Counted from the stretch's first letter, positions 24,144 through 33,704 are shown. The stretch: 64,000 nt of DNA from Elioraea sp051860475 (GCF_051860475.1 NZ_JBHYDW010000006.1:1-64000), one strand, 5' to 3'. The notes: a model not told the origin generated them from the sequence alone. Made by a program: numbers and translations.

Positions 24144-26216
24144 ATGACCGCCTCCGTCGTCCTGCACACCGGCGCCGCGGCGTTCTGCCTGTTCTGGGCC
24201 GCGCTCGTGCTGGCGGCCGGACGCGGCCGGATCGCGCTCGCGCTCGCCGCCGCCTGCGGGGCGGGCGCGCTCTGGGCCGTCACCGTCGCGTTCCTGCCCG
24301 ACTGGCCGCTCGACGGGGTGTCGGGCGCGGCCGACGTGCTGCGCTCGGCGGTCTGGTTCGCGGTGCTGCTGGTGCTCTATCGCCGCACCGGCGGCGCCGA
24401 GGTCGCCCCGGCCATGCGTCGCTTCGCGGTCGCCGGCCTCCTGCTCGTGCTGGTCGGCTTCGCCGCGCTGCTGCCCGGCCCGACCGCGGATCTCGTCCTG
24501 CCCACGCTCGGCTCGCCTGCCCTGCTCGCCCGGCTCGGGCTCGCGCTCGTCACCGTGCTGCTCGCCGAGAACATCTACCGCAACGCCGACGAGGCGGCAC
24601 GCTGGCACGTCAACCTGCCCTGCATCGCGCTCGGCGGGCTCGCCGCCTTCGACGTGCTTGTCTGTGCCGACGCGGTGCTGGCGCGCGCCTTCTCGCCGCC
24701 GCTGCTCGACGCGCGCGCGGTCGTCATGGCGCTTGCGATGCCGCTGCTCGCGCTCGCCGCGGTGCGCGACCGCCGCTGGCGCCGCCAGCTGCCGGTCAGC
24801 CGCGCGGTGGTGTTCCATGGCGCGACCCTGGTGGTGGGGGGCGTATTCCTGCTCGGCATCGGGCTCGCCGGCGAGGCGGTGCGCCATCTCGGCGCCGACT
24901 GGGGCCGCGCGGTGCAGATCAGCCTGCTCGCCGCCGCCGCCCTCGCGCTGCTGGTTGCCGCCTCCTCGCAGTCGGCGCGCTCGCGGCTGCGCCGGCAGAT
25001 CGTCGACAACTTCTTCACCGCAAGGCACGACTATCGGCGGGAATGGCTGCGCACCGTCGCCACTCTCTCCGCCGCCGATGCCGAGGCGCCGGCCGCCTTG
25101 CGCACGATCCGCGCGATTGCCGATCCGGTGGACAGCCCGGCCGGGCTGCTGCTGCTCCGCGAGGAGACCGAGGGCGCGCCACGCTTCGCCTGGGCACAGT
25201 CCTGGAACTGCCCCGATGCGCCGCTCGCCCTCGGCGCCGAGCATCCGCTGCTGCCGCTGCTGCGCGACGGCACCTGGATCGCCGAACTCGGCGAGGCGAC
25301 GCCGGCGGACCTCGCCCGCGCCTATGGCGCGCTCTGGATCGCCGTGCCGCTCCTGCACCATCGCGAGGGGCTCGCCGGCATCGTGCTGCTCGCCCCGCCG
25401 CGCGCCCCCTTCCCGCTCGACGGCGAGACCTTCGATCTCTTGCGCACGCTCGGCCGCGAGGTGGCGATGTTCCTCGCCGAGCGGCGCGCGGCCGAGCGGC
25501 TGGCCGAGAGCCGCAAGCTCGCCGAATACGCCAAGCGCTTCGCCTTCGTCGCGCACGACGTCAAGACCGTCTCGCACCAGCTGAGCCTGCTGCTCGCGAA
25601 CGCCGAGGACCACATGCAGGACCCCGAGTTCCAGCGGGACGTGCTGCTGACGGTGCGCGCCGCCACCGACCGGATCAACACCCTGATCGCGCGGCTGCGC
25701 CAGCCCGAGGAGGAGGCCGCCCCGGCGCGCGCCGAGCCCGCGCATCGCGTGGCTCCGGCGGCGCGGCTCGCCGCGCTCGCCGCCCCCCGTCAGAGCCGCG
25801 TGATCGTCGAGCCCGGGGACGATCCGGGCCTTGCCGCGATCGGGGCGGAAGCGTTCGATGCCGCGGTGACGCATCTCATCAACAACGCCATCGACGCATC
25901 GCCCATGCATGAGCCGGTCCGCATTGCGCTGCGCCGCGACGGCGCCCGCATCGTCATCGACATCGCCGATCGCGGACCGGGAATGAGCCCAGGGTTCGTG
26001 CGCGACGTGCTGTTCCGCCCGCTCGGTACCTCCAAGGCGAAGGGCAGCGGCATCGGCGCCTGGCAGGCGCGCGAGCTGCTGCGCGAGGCGGGCGGGGATC
26101 TGGCGGTGCTGACGCAGCCGGGCGAAGGCACCACGATGCGCCTGACCCTGCCGCGCGCCGAGGCGGACGCCGCCGCCGCCCCGGCGGCGCAGGAGCAGGT
26201 GCGGAGGTGCGCATGA
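24144..26216 (+). CDS. prsK: XrtA-associated sensor histidine kinase PrsK
   Basis: 690 residues from the ATG at 24144. The N-terminal half has about eight to nine membrane segments (residues 5-270), then a GAF-like domain (TIRAIADPVDSPAGLLLLRE), a H-box FAFVAHDVKTVSHQLSLLL with the phospho-acceptor His, N-box HLINNAIDAS, G1 IADRGPGMSP and G2 KGSGIGAW. This matches the PrsK family, which accompanies PrsR in exosortase A loci. It overlaps prsR by the ATGA. The signal sensed by the membrane domain is unknown. In Zoogloea the PrsK/PrsR pair together with RpoN is reported to drive PEP-CTERM genes; the promoters in this window fit that model. Confidence 0.92.
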   Translation: MTASVVLHTGAAAFCLFWAALVLAAGRGRIALALAAACGAGALWAVTVAFLPDWPLDGVSGAADVLRSAVWFAVLLVLYRRTGGAEVAPAMRRFAVAGLLLVLVGFAALLPGPTADLVLPTLGSPALLARLGLALVTVLLAENIYRNADEAARWHVNLPCIALGGLAAFDVLVCADAVLARAFSPPLLDARAVVMALAMPLLALAAVRDRRWRRQLPVSRAVVFHGATLVVGGVFLLGIGLAGEAVRHLGADWGRAVQISLLAAAALALLVAASSQSARSRLRRQIVDNFFTARHDYRREWLRTVATLSAADAEAPAALRTIRAIADPVDSPAGLLLLREETEGAPRFAWAQSWNCPDAPLALGAEHPLLPLLRDGTWIAELGEATPADLARAYGALWIAVPLLHHREGLAGIVLLAPPRAPFPLDGETFDLLRTLGREVAMFLAERRAAERLAESRKLAEYAKRFAFVAHDVKTVSHQLSLLLANAEDHMQDPEFQRDVLLTVRAATDRINTLIARLRQPEEEAAPARAEPAHRVAPAARLAALAAPRQSRVIVEPGDDPGLAAIGAEAFDAAVTHLINNAIDASPMHEPVRIALRRDGARIVIDIADRGPGMSPGFVRDVLFRPLGTSKAKGSGIGAWQARELLREAGGDLAVLTQPGEGTTMRLTLPRAEADAAAAPAAQEQVRRCA

Positions 26217-27634
26217 GCAAGCCGAAGCTCCTGGTGGTCGAGGACGATCCCGCGCTCTGCGCCCAGTACAAGTGGGGCTTCCCGGCCTGGCGCGTGCTGA
26301 TCGCGAATGATCGCGTCGAGGCCGAAGCGGTCGCGCGGCGCGAGCAACCCGCCGTGGTGCTGCTCGATCTCGGCCTGCCGCCCGACGCGGAGGGCGTGGC
26401 CGAGGGGTTCGCGGCGCTCGAGACGCTGCGCCGGCTCGCGCCGACCATGCCGGTGGTGGTGTCCTCGGGCCAGGACCACCGCGAGAACATGCTGCGCGCG
26501 ATCGCGCTCGGCGCCTACGATTTCTGCGAGAAGCCGGCCGACCTGGCGCTGCTCCGCACCGTGCTCGACCGGGCGCTGCGCCTGCGCGAGCTCGAGGAGG
26601 AGAACCTCCGTCTCGCCGCCCAGCCCCGCCCCTCGCCGATCCGCGACCTCCTCACCGGCGACGAGGGGATGCTGAAGGTCTGCCGCACGGTGGAACGGCT
26701 CGCCTCCGTATCGGTGCCGGTGCTGCTGCTCGGCGAATCCGGCACCGGCAAGGAGGCGCTCGCGCGCGCGCTGCACGAGATGGGCACGCGCGCGGCGAAG
26801 CCCTTCATCCCGATCAACGCCGCCGCGATCCCCGAGACGCTGCTCGAGGCCGAGCTGTTCGGCCACGAGAAGGGCGCCTTCACCGGTGCGGTGCGCCAGG
26901 TGATCGGCAAGATCGAGCAGGCCAACGGCGGCACGCTCTTTCTCGACGAGATCGGCGATCTGCCCGGCAACCTGCAGGCCAAGCTGCTGCGCTTCCTCCA
27001 GGAGCAGATGATCGAGCGGATCGGCGGGCGGAGCCAGATCAAGGTCGATGTGCGCTTCGTCTCAGCGACCAACCAGCCGCTCGAGCAGCAGGTCGAGGAG
27101 GGCCGCTTCCGCGCCGACCTGCTCTACCGGCTGAACGCCGTGACCGTGCGCATCCCGCCCTTGCGCGAGCGCGGCGAGGACGCGGCCCTGCTCGCGCGCG
27201 CCTTCCTCGCCCGCGACGGGCGCGAGTTCGGCCGCCGCTTCCGCGGCTTCGATGCCTCCGCCCTCGCCGCGATCGCGGCCCATCCCTGGCCCGGCAATGT
27301 GCGCGAGCTGATGAACCGGGTGCGCCGTGCGGCGCTGATGGCCGAGGGCCCGCTGGTCAACGCCGAGGATCTCGAACTCGCCGCTCCCGATCGCGCCGCG
27401 ATCGCCGCGCAGGAGGCCGACAGCGAGGTCGATCTCGATCTGCGCGCCGCGCGGATGCGCGCCGAGCGCGAGACGATCGAGCGCGCGCTTGCGCGCAGCC
27501 AGGGCAGCCTCACCGCCGCCGCGCGGCTGCTCGGGATCAGCCGCCCCACCCTCTACACCCTGCTCGATACGCACGGGATCCCGCTGCCGCGCCCCGAGGC
27601 TGGCAGCCCCGCCGCGTCCATCGACGCCGTCTGA
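26213..27634 (+). CDS. prsR: Sigma-54-dependent response regulator PrsR
   Basis: 473 residues from the ATG at 26213 (GGAGG 5 bases before; overlaps the prsK stop). Receiver domain with acidic pocket VVEDDP and phospho-acceptor Asp52 in VVLLDLGLPP. AAA+ domain: Walker A GESGTGKEALARAL, the sigma-54-contacting loop HEKGAFTGAV, Walker B GGTLFLDEIGDLP and the R-finger region FRADLLYRLNAVTVRIPPLR. Fis-type helix-turn-helix at the end: GSLTAAARLLGISRPTLYTL. All motifs needed for sigma-54 activation are intact. The 17-bp boxes upstream of the PEP-CTERM promoters are its likely sites. Confidence 0.94.
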   Translation: MSKPKLLVVEDDPALCAQYKWGFPAWRVLIANDRVEAEAVARREQPAVVLLDLGLPPDAEGVAEGFAALETLRRLAPTMPVVVSSGQDHRENMLRAIALGAYDFCEKPADLALLRTVLDRALRLRELEEENLRLAAQPRPSPIRDLLTGDEGMLKVCRTVERLASVSVPVLLLGESGTGKEALARALHEMGTRAAKPFIPINAAAIPETLLEAELFGHEKGAFTGAVRQVIGKIEQANGGTLFLDEIGDLPGNLQAKLLRFLQEQMIERIGGRSQIKVDVRFVSATNQPLEQQVEEGRFRADLLYRLNAVTVRIPPLRERGEDAALLARAFLARDGREFGRRFRGFDASALAAIAAHPWPGNVRELMNRVRRAALMAEGPLVNAEDLELAAPDRAAIAAQEADSEVDLDLRAARMRAERETIERALARSQGSLTAAARLLGISRPTLYTLLDTHGIPLPRPEAGSPAASIDAV

Positions 27635-27646
27635 CGGAGACACGCC

Positions 27647-30466
27647 ATGGCACGACCCCTCACCACGCGGATTGCCGCCCCCCTCGCCTTCGCCGCCGCG
27701 CTGATGCTGGCAGTGCCGGCCGACGCCTCGGTCGACCGCGCCCGCGCGGCGCAGCAGCGGGGCGACCTGCGCGCGGCCCAGATCGAGTTCCGCAACGCCG
27801 TGCGCGCCAGTCCGGACGATCCCGCGCTGCGGGCGGCGCTCGCCCGGGCGAGCCTCGATCTCGGCGACGGCGACACCGCCGAGAAGGAGGCGCGCGCCGC
27901 GCTCGAGCGCGGCTACGACCGCGCGGACGGCACCGCGCTGCTGCTGCGCGCCTACATGACGCTGCGCCGCTTCGAGGAGATCCTGCGGGAGTTCCCGATG
28001 CAGGAGGGCCAGGTGCCGAACGCGGTCGCGGGCCAGGTCGCGGCCGGACGGAGCATGGCCTATCTCGCGCTGAACCGGCGCGAGGACGCTGCCCGCGCCG
28101 CCGCCGATGCGGTCCGCCTCGCCCCCGACCGGGTCGATCCGCAGCTCGCCGCCGCCACCGTCGCCGCCGTGGCCGGCGACCGCGACGCCTCCGAGGCTGC
28201 GGTGGACCGCGCGCTCGCGATCGAGCCCGACAACGCCGACGCGTTGCTGCGCAAGGGCGGATTCCAGTTCGAGCGCGGCCAGCTCGCCGAGGCCTCCACC
28301 ACCTTCGCCCGGGTGCTGGAGCTCGCGCCCGGCCATATCCCCGCCCGGCTGCGCCGCGGCGAGGTGCTGCTGCGCATGGGCAACGACGCCGAGGCGCGCC
28401 AGGAGATCGACCGGGTGCTGCGGCTCGCGCCAAGCGCGGTGCTGGGGATCTACATGAGCGCGATGCTGCACGGCCGCGCGCAGGACTGGCCGGCGGCGGA
28501 CGAGGCGCTGCAGCGGATCCAGGGCCAGCTGCCCAACATCCCCGACGGGCTGTTGCTGTTCGCCACCGTCAAGCGCGCGCTCAACCAGCTCGAGCAGGCC
28601 GAGGACGCGGCGCGCCGCCATGTCGCGCGCCGGCCCGAGGATCCGCGCGGCGCCAAGCTGCTCGCCACGCTCGAGCTGCAGCGCGGCGCCGCCGATGCCG
28701 CCGCCGGCACGCTCGACCGGCTGGCGCAGCGCGGCGCGGCGGACGCCGAGGCCTATGACCTGCTGGGCCGCGCGCATGCGCAGATGGGACGCCGGCAGGA
28801 GGCGCTCGACGCGTTCAGCAAGGCATCCGAGCTCGCCGCCGACAATGCCGGCGTGCTCGCCCGGCTGGCGGTCGCCCGCCTCGCCACCGGCGACGCGGGC
28901 GGCGCGCAGCAGGCGGCGGAGGCGGCCCTCGCGCGCAACCCCGACCAGGCCGGCGCGCGCGAGATCCTGGCATCCGCGGCACTCGCCCGCGGCGATCTCG
29001 CGGCCGCCTCGGCCCAGCTGGAGCGGCTCGGCCCGGCCGCGCGCGGCGGCGAGCTCGCCGGCGTGCTGGACGGCACGATCCGGGTGGTGCGGCTCGACAT
29101 CGAAGGCGGCAAGCAAGCCTTCGAGGCGGTGCTGCGCGACCATCCGAACAGCGTGCGGGCGCGGCTCGGGCTTGCCCGCGTCGCCGCCATGCAGGGCGAT
29201 CTGGAACGTGCCGAGCGGCTGTTCGGCGAGGTGCTGGAGCGCGAGCCGGGCAACCCGGAGGCGCTCGCGCGGCTCTCCGCGGCGGTGATAACCGGGGGGC
29301 CGCGCGCGGCGTCCTCGCGCGCCGTGCTGGAGACGGCGAACGCCGCCCAGCCCGGCGATCCCGCGCTCGCGATGGCGCTCGGCACGGTGCTGGTGCGCGC
29401 CGGCGAGCCGGCCAAGGCGGCCGCCGTGCTGGATGCGCCCGCGTTCCGCGAGCGCCGCCGCGAGACCCGCCACCTGCTGCTGCTGGCCGAGGCGCGCGCC
29501 GCCGCCGAGCAGCCGCGGGAGGCCGAGGAGGCCGCGCGCGCGGCGATGGCGCAGGACCCGGACAATCCGCTCGCCCGCCGCGTGGTGGCGGGGCTGCTCC
29601 TGCGCGCGAACGATCCGCGCGCCGCCGAGACGGTGCTTGAGCAGGGGCTGCGCAGCCGGCCGACCGATGCGCTGCTGCAGCAATCCCTGATCCAGACGGT
29701 GCGTGAGGGCCGCGGCCTCGACGCGGCGCTCGAGGTCGCCGACCGGCTGGCGCGCCAGGAGGCCACCCGCCCGACCTCGCTGACGCTGCGCGGGGACCTG
29801 CTGATGGGCGCGGAGCGGTTCGAGGAGGCCGCCGCCGCCTACGCCGCCGCCTACCAGCAGGCGCCGTCGGGCGTGCTCGCGCAGCGGCGCGCGGCGGCCC
29901 TGCAGCGGCTCGGCAGGACGGACCAGGTCATGGCCGCGCTCGCCGCCTGGCTCGAGCGCCAGCCGGGCGACACGCCGATCCTGGCGCTGCTGTCGCAGAT
30001 CGAGATCGGCACCGGCAAGACCGTCGAGGCCGAGCGGCGGCTCGTGCAGGTGGTCGCGGCGCGGCCCGAGGACGCGGTGTCGCTGAACAACCTCGCCTGG
30101 CTGATGCAGGCGCGCAGCACCCCCGAGACGGCCGAGGGCCGGGCCACGCTCGCGCAGGCGCGGCAGTACGCCGAGCGCGCCTACTACCTCGCGCCCTCGG
30201 CGGAGACCGCCGACACGCTCGGCTGGATCCTGGCGCGCACCGGCGAGGCCGCGCGCGCGGTGCCGCTGCTGCGCCAGGCGGCAGCGGCGTCGATGGCGCG
30301 GCAGCGTCCGGATGCCTCGATGTTCTACCGCTACGCGGTGGCGCTCGACGCGACCGGGCAGCGCGAGGAGGCGCGGCGCGTGATCGAGCCGGTGGTCGCC
30401 TCCACCGCGCAGTTCCCCGAGCGGGCAGAAGCCGAGCGGCTGCTCGCGCGGCTGCGCGGGGGCTGA
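27647..30466 (+). CDS. prsT: PrsT-like TPR protein
   Basis: 939 residues. Signal peptide 1-27 (LAFAAALMLAVPADAS). There is no lipobox Cys, although many PrsT relatives are lipoproteins. The rest is a continuous series of about 20 tetratricopeptide repeats (for example GDLRAAQIEFRNAVRASPDD near residue 40 and SLNNLAWLMQAR near residue 810). It lies 12 bases after prsR, in the order prsK-prsR-prsT conserved in exosortase A loci. It probably acts as a periplasmic scaffold for EPS assembly or PEP-CTERM protein handling. Confidence 0.9.
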   Translation: MARPLTTRIAAPLAFAAALMLAVPADASVDRARAAQQRGDLRAAQIEFRNAVRASPDDPALRAALARASLDLGDGDTAEKEARAALERGYDRADGTALLLRAYMTLRRFEEILREFPMQEGQVPNAVAGQVAAGRSMAYLALNRREDAARAAADAVRLAPDRVDPQLAAATVAAVAGDRDASEAAVDRALAIEPDNADALLRKGGFQFERGQLAEASTTFARVLELAPGHIPARLRRGEVLLRMGNDAEARQEIDRVLRLAPSAVLGIYMSAMLHGRAQDWPAADEALQRIQGQLPNIPDGLLLFATVKRALNQLEQAEDAARRHVARRPEDPRGAKLLATLELQRGAADAAAGTLDRLAQRGAADAEAYDLLGRAHAQMGRRQEALDAFSKASELAADNAGVLARLAVARLATGDAGGAQQAAEAALARNPDQAGAREILASAALARGDLAAASAQLERLGPAARGGELAGVLDGTIRVVRLDIEGGKQAFEAVLRDHPNSVRARLGLARVAAMQGDLERAERLFGEVLEREPGNPEALARLSAAVITGGPRAASSRAVLETANAAQPGDPALAMALGTVLVRAGEPAKAAAVLDAPAFRERRRETRHLLLLAEARAAAEQPREAEEAARAAMAQDPDNPLARRVVAGLLLRANDPRAAETVLEQGLRSRPTDALLQQSLIQTVREGRGLDAALEVADRLARQEATRPTSLTLRGDLLMGAERFEEAAAAYAAAYQQAPSGVLAQRRAAALQRLGRTDQVMAALAAWLERQPGDTPILALLSQIEIGTGKTVEAERRLVQVVAARPEDAVSLNNLAWLMQARSTPETAEGRATLAQARQYAERAYYLAPSAETADTLGWILARTGEAARAVPLLRQAAAASMARQRPDASMFYRYAVALDATGQREEARRVIEPVVASTAQFPERAEAERLLARLRGG

Positions 30467-30496
30467 TCAGGCGACGGGCGGCGGCCGGGCAGGGCG

Positions 30497-31840
30497 ATGC
30501 GCGACCTCTTCTTCACCATGCTGATGGTCCCGCTGCTGGGGCTTGCCGGCGCGCAGCCGTTCGTCGGCGTGCTGCTGTGGTCGTGGATCTCGTTCATGAG
30601 CCCCCATCAGCTGACCTGGGGGTTCGCGGCCACGCTGCCCTGGGCGGCGATCGTGTTCATGGTGACGATCGTCGGCTGCTTCGTCGCGCGCGAGCCCAGA
30701 CGCATCCCGCTCAACGTCCTCACCGTGCTGGTCGCGCTGCTGATGGTGGGGATCACCATCACCTCCTTCGCCGCACTCGGTCCGACCGAGATGGTCTGGC
30801 CGAAATGGGACCGCGTCTTCAAGATCATGCTCGGTGTGCTGCTGACCGCCTCGCTGCTGGACAGCCGCAGGCGGGTGCACGCGCTGATCTGGCTGATCGT
30901 GGTCTCGCTCGGCTATTTCGGCGTGAAGGGGGGGATCTTCACGCTGAAATCCGGCGGCGGCCACATCGTGCTGGGACCGCCGAACAGCATGATCTCCGAC
31001 CGCAACCAGCTGGCGGCGGCGCTGCTGGTCTCGCTGCCGCTGATGAACTACCTGCGCCTGCAGTCGCGCCACCGGATGGTGCGGCTGGGCTTCGCGTTCG
31101 CGATGGCGACCACGCTGTTCTCGGTGGTGGGCAGCCAGTCGCGCGGCGCCCTGGTCGGGCTGGCGGCAACCGCGGTGGTGCTGTGGGCGCGCAGCCGCGG
31201 CAAGATCGTCTCCGGCGTGGCGATCGCGCTGTTCGTCGGCCTGGCGCTCGCGTTCATGCCCGACAGCTGGACCGAGCGCATGAACACGATTCTCAACTAC
31301 GAGGAGGACGGCTCGGCGATGGGCCGGGTCACGGTCTGGCTGGCCTCGTTCGAGATCGCGCGCGCCCGGCCGCTGCTCGGCGGCGGGTTCCGCGCGATGT
31401 ACATCCAGGCGGTCGTCGACCAGGTCATGCCGGGTGTCGCGGCCCGCGCCGCGCACAGCATCTGGTTCGAGGTGATCGGCGAGCAGGGCTTCATCGTCGC
31501 CGGGATCTGGTTCGCGATGCTGTTCACCGGCGGGTTCTACACGCTGCGGATCGTGCGCATGACACGCCACCGGCCCGATCTCCGCTGGGCCCATGACCTC
31601 GCGCGCATGACCCAGGTGGCGATGGTCGCGTACATGTCGGCAGGCTCGTTCGTCTCGCTCGCCTACTGGGACTGCTTCTGGACGCTGATGATCACGATGG
31701 GGGCGGTGCATCGACTGGTGAGCGAGGCCGTCCGCACGGCCCCCGCCGCCGCTTCCGCATCCGCCGCCGGCTGGCGCGCGCGCGCGCCGGTCGCCGCCAC
31801 CCCGCCGCTGGGTCCGGCGCGCGCCGGCCTCAGGCCATGA
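30497..31840 (+). CDS. XrtA-associated O-antigen ligase/polymerase-like protein (TIGR03097-like)
   Basis: 447 residues with about ten membrane segments. Starts MRDLFFTMLMVPLLGLAG and contains FMSPHQLTWGFA and GPPNSMISDRNQLAAALLV, signatures of the putative O-glycosylation ligase of exosortase loci. The large periplasmic loop holds GRVTVWLASFEIARARPLLG and HSIWFEVIGEQGF, the Wzy_C pattern. The C-terminal 35 residues are Ala/Pro-rich. It either polymerises EPS repeat units or transfers glycan to PEP-CTERM proteins. The stop overlaps the ATG at 31837. Confidence 0.9.
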   Translation: MRDLFFTMLMVPLLGLAGAQPFVGVLLWSWISFMSPHQLTWGFAATLPWAAIVFMVTIVGCFVAREPRRIPLNVLTVLVALLMVGITITSFAALGPTEMVWPKWDRVFKIMLGVLLTASLLDSRRRVHALIWLIVVSLGYFGVKGGIFTLKSGGGHIVLGPPNSMISDRNQLAAALLVSLPLMNYLRLQSRHRMVRLGFAFAMATTLFSVVGSQSRGALVGLAATAVVLWARSRGKIVSGVAIALFVGLALAFMPDSWTERMNTILNYEEDGSAMGRVTVWLASFEIARARPLLGGGFRAMYIQAVVDQVMPGVAARAAHSIWFEVIGEQGFIVAGIWFAMLFTGGFYTLRIVRMTRHRPDLRWAHDLARMTQVAMVAYMSAGSFVSLAYWDCFWTLMITMGAVHRLVSEAVRTAPAAASASAAGWRARAPVAATPPLGPARAGLRP

Positions 31841-33273
31841 GAGACGCCGCGACCGAACAGGGAGATCTCGGATGGAGAGCCTCTACTACCTCATCATGCT
31901 CCTCGGGATCGTCTGGCTCTGCGCCTGGAGCATCGCCCCGGAGCCGTACCGCACCCAGTTCTGGTGGCCCTTCGACATGCACGCCGACGCTGACGGCGCC
32001 GCGCGCGACGCCGGCGACGGCGGCGGCGAGAGCGCCCGAGGCCGGGCGCGCCGAGGCAGCGCGGCCATGCCAGCAAGCCCTGTCGCGGCCACTCCGGCTG
32101 CTGACCTTCAGCACGCTCTACCCAAACCCCGCCCAGCCCAATCATGGCGTGTTCGTCGAGAACAGGCTCAGGCACCTGGTCGCTGGCGACGCGGCTGAGA
32201 GCACCGTGCTCGCCCCGGTGCCGTGGTTTCCCGGCCGCGGCCCGGACGGACGCCCGAAAGCCGGCTTTCCCGAAATCCCGATCCGCGAGACCCGCCACGG
32301 CATCACGGTGCACCACCCGCGCTTCCTCGCCGTACCCGGGCTCGGGATGGTCTCCAATCCCTTCACGCTCCACCGCGCGGCGAAGCGGGCGGTCGCGCGG
32401 ATGGTGGCGGACGGCGTCGCCTTCGATGCGATCGACGCGCACTACCTCTACCCCGACGGCGTCGCGGCGGTGTGGCTCGCGCGCGACTACGGCGTGCCCG
32501 TGGTGCTGACCGCGCGCGGGTCGGACACGTCCCAGCTGCCGCACTACCGCATTCCGGGGCGGCTGATCCGCGCCGCGATCGCGCGCGCCGACGCGCTGAT
32601 CGCGGTCAGTGCGGCGCTGAAGGAGGGGCTCGTTTCGCTCGGTGCGGCGCCGGAGAAGGTGACGGTGCTGCGCAACGGCGTCGACCTGGACACGTTCCGC
32701 CCCCTGCCCGACCGCGCGGCGGCGCGCGCCGAGCTCGGCTTCGACGGCCCCACCCTGCTCTCGGTCGGCCTGCTGATCGAGCGCAAGCGCCACCACCTGA
32801 CGATCGAGGCGCTCGCGCGTCTGCCCGGGCACCGCCTGGTGATCGCGGGCGAGGGGCCGGAACGATCCGCGCTCGCAGCGCTCGCCGCGCGCCTCGGCGT
32901 CGCCGAGCGCGTGCGCCTGGTCGGGCCGGTGCCGCATGCGCGCCTGCCGCTCTACTACGGCGCGGCGGACGTGATGGTGCTCGCCTCCTCGCGCGAGGGC
33001 TGGGCGAACGTGCTGCTGGAATCGATGGCCTGCGGCACGCCGGTCGTTGCGACGCCAGCCTGGGGCTCGCGCGAGGCGGTCGCGGCGCCGGAGGCCGGGC
33101 TGGTGCTCGACGAGGCCACGCCCGAGGCGCTTGCCGCCGGCATCCGCCGCGTGCTCGCCGCCCCGGCCGATCGCGCCGCCACCCGCGCCTATGCCGAGCG
33201 GTTCGGCTGGGACGAGACCACGGCCGGCCAGCTCGCGCTGTTCCGCCGCGTGCTGGGGCATCGAGAGACATGA
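31837..33273 (+). CDS. Family 4 glycosyltransferase, start uncertain
   Basis: A GT-B glycosyltransferase. Protein-like sequence begins only at RPLRLLTFSTLYPNPAQPNH (near 32089). Features: HGVFVENRLRHL, PVVLTARGSDTSQLPHY, TVLRNGVDLDTF, LLSVGLLIERKRHH, REGWANVLLESMACGTPVVA and WGSREAV (the donor-binding E-x7-E). The ATG at 31837 overlaps the previous stop, but the next 80 codons look out of frame and another convincing ORF (31872-32198) occupies that DNA. No ATG, GTG or TTG lies in frame near 32080; only a CTG does. Either the start is non-standard or a frameshift separates it from the upstream ORF. Confidence 0.82.
   Translation: MRDAATEQGDLGWRASTTSSCSSGSSGSAPGASPRSRTAPSSGGPSTCTPTLTAPRATPATAAARAPEAGRAEAARPCQQALSRPLRLLTFSTLYPNPAQPNHGVFVENRLRHLVAGDAAESTVLAPVPWFPGRGPDGRPKAGFPEIPIRETRHGITVHHPRFLAVPGLGMVSNPFTLHRAAKRAVARMVADGVAFDAIDAHYLYPDGVAAVWLARDYGVPVVLTARGSDTSQLPHYRIPGRLIRAAIARADALIAVSAALKEGLVSLGAAPEKVTVLRNGVDLDTFRPLPDRAAARAELGFDGPTLLSVGLLIERKRHHLTIEALARLPGHRLVIAGEGPERSALAALAARLGVAERVRLVGPVPHARLPLYYGAADVMVLASSREGWANVLLESMACGTPVVATPAWGSREAVAAPEAGLVLDEATPEALAAGIRRVLAAPADRAATRAYAERFGWDETTAGQLALFRRVLGHRET
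31872..32198 (+). CDS. Small membrane protein overlapping the glycosyltransferase start
   Basis: 108 residues. The first 36 look genuinely coding: LYYLIMLLGIVWLCAWSIAP is one membrane span, followed by YRTQFWWPFDMHADAD. After residue 40 the sequence is low-complexity Gly/Arg/Ala and then runs out of frame through the glycosyltransferase gene. GGGAG lies 7 bases before the ATG. It begins 31 bases after the polymerase stop. It may be a true small protein of about 60-110 residues, or the N-terminus of a protein joined to the glycosyltransferase by frameshifting. Function unknown. Confidence 0.55.
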   Translation: MESLYYLIMLLGIVWLCAWSIAPEPYRTQFWWPFDMHADADGAARDAGDGGGESARGRARRGSAAMPASPVAATPAADLQHALPKPRPAQSWRVRREQAQAPGRWRRG

Positions 33274-33704
33274 AGCTCACCCGCCGCGAGCTCGCGCCCC
33301 TCGCGCTCTCGATCGCGGCCGCCTGCGCCTCGCCGGTGCCGCCGGCGATCGCGCAGCAGCGGCGGCCGCCGCCCCGTGCCCTGCCGCCGCCGCCGCCCAT
33401 GCCGGCACCGCGGCGCGCGGGCGATATCGGCGGGCTGGTGCTCGAAGGCCACGGCACTCCCGCCGGCACCGTGATGCTGGTCGGCCACGCCTTCCCGCCG
33501 GGTGCCCTGCCGCGCGGGCACGGCGTGGCGCTCAGGCTGGTCGCCGGGGATCGTCCGATCGAGGCGGCGCTGCAGGTGCTCGCGCGCCACCCGGACGGCT
33601 CGGCGCGGGCCGGACTGATCAGCCTCGCCGCGCCGGCGCTGCCGCGCGGCGGCCGCGCCGGCGTGCTGATCGCACGGGTTCCCGCCCAGGGCTCGGCACT
33701 GTAG
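33270..33704 (+). CDS. Tat-exported single-domain relative of the giant glycan-active proteins
   Basis: 144 residues. N-terminus MKLTRRELAPLALSIAAACA is a twin-arginine signal; the Cys after AAA is a poor but possible lipobox. A Pro/Arg-rich linker leads to one domain at about residues 68-130: VMLVGHAFPPGALPRG, then LARHPDGSARAGLISLAAPA. The same domain, with the same G-H-F and (H/T)-x-DGS motifs, is at the start of the 1592-residue protein (LAGGFASFGQTF, THPDGSVKMAVL) and inside the 34904 protein (LFGHAFERGMLA, TWTDGSVKTALL). It carries no catalytic part. It overlaps the glycosyltransferase stop (ATGA). Function unknown; perhaps an EPS-binding partner. Confidence 0.7.
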   Translation: MKLTRRELAPLALSIAAACASPVPPAIAQQRRPPPRALPPPPPMPAPRRAGDIGGLVLEGHGTPAGTVMLVGHAFPPGALPRGHGVALRLVAGDRPIEAALQVLARHPDGSARAGLISLAAPALPRGGRAGVLIARVPAQGSAL

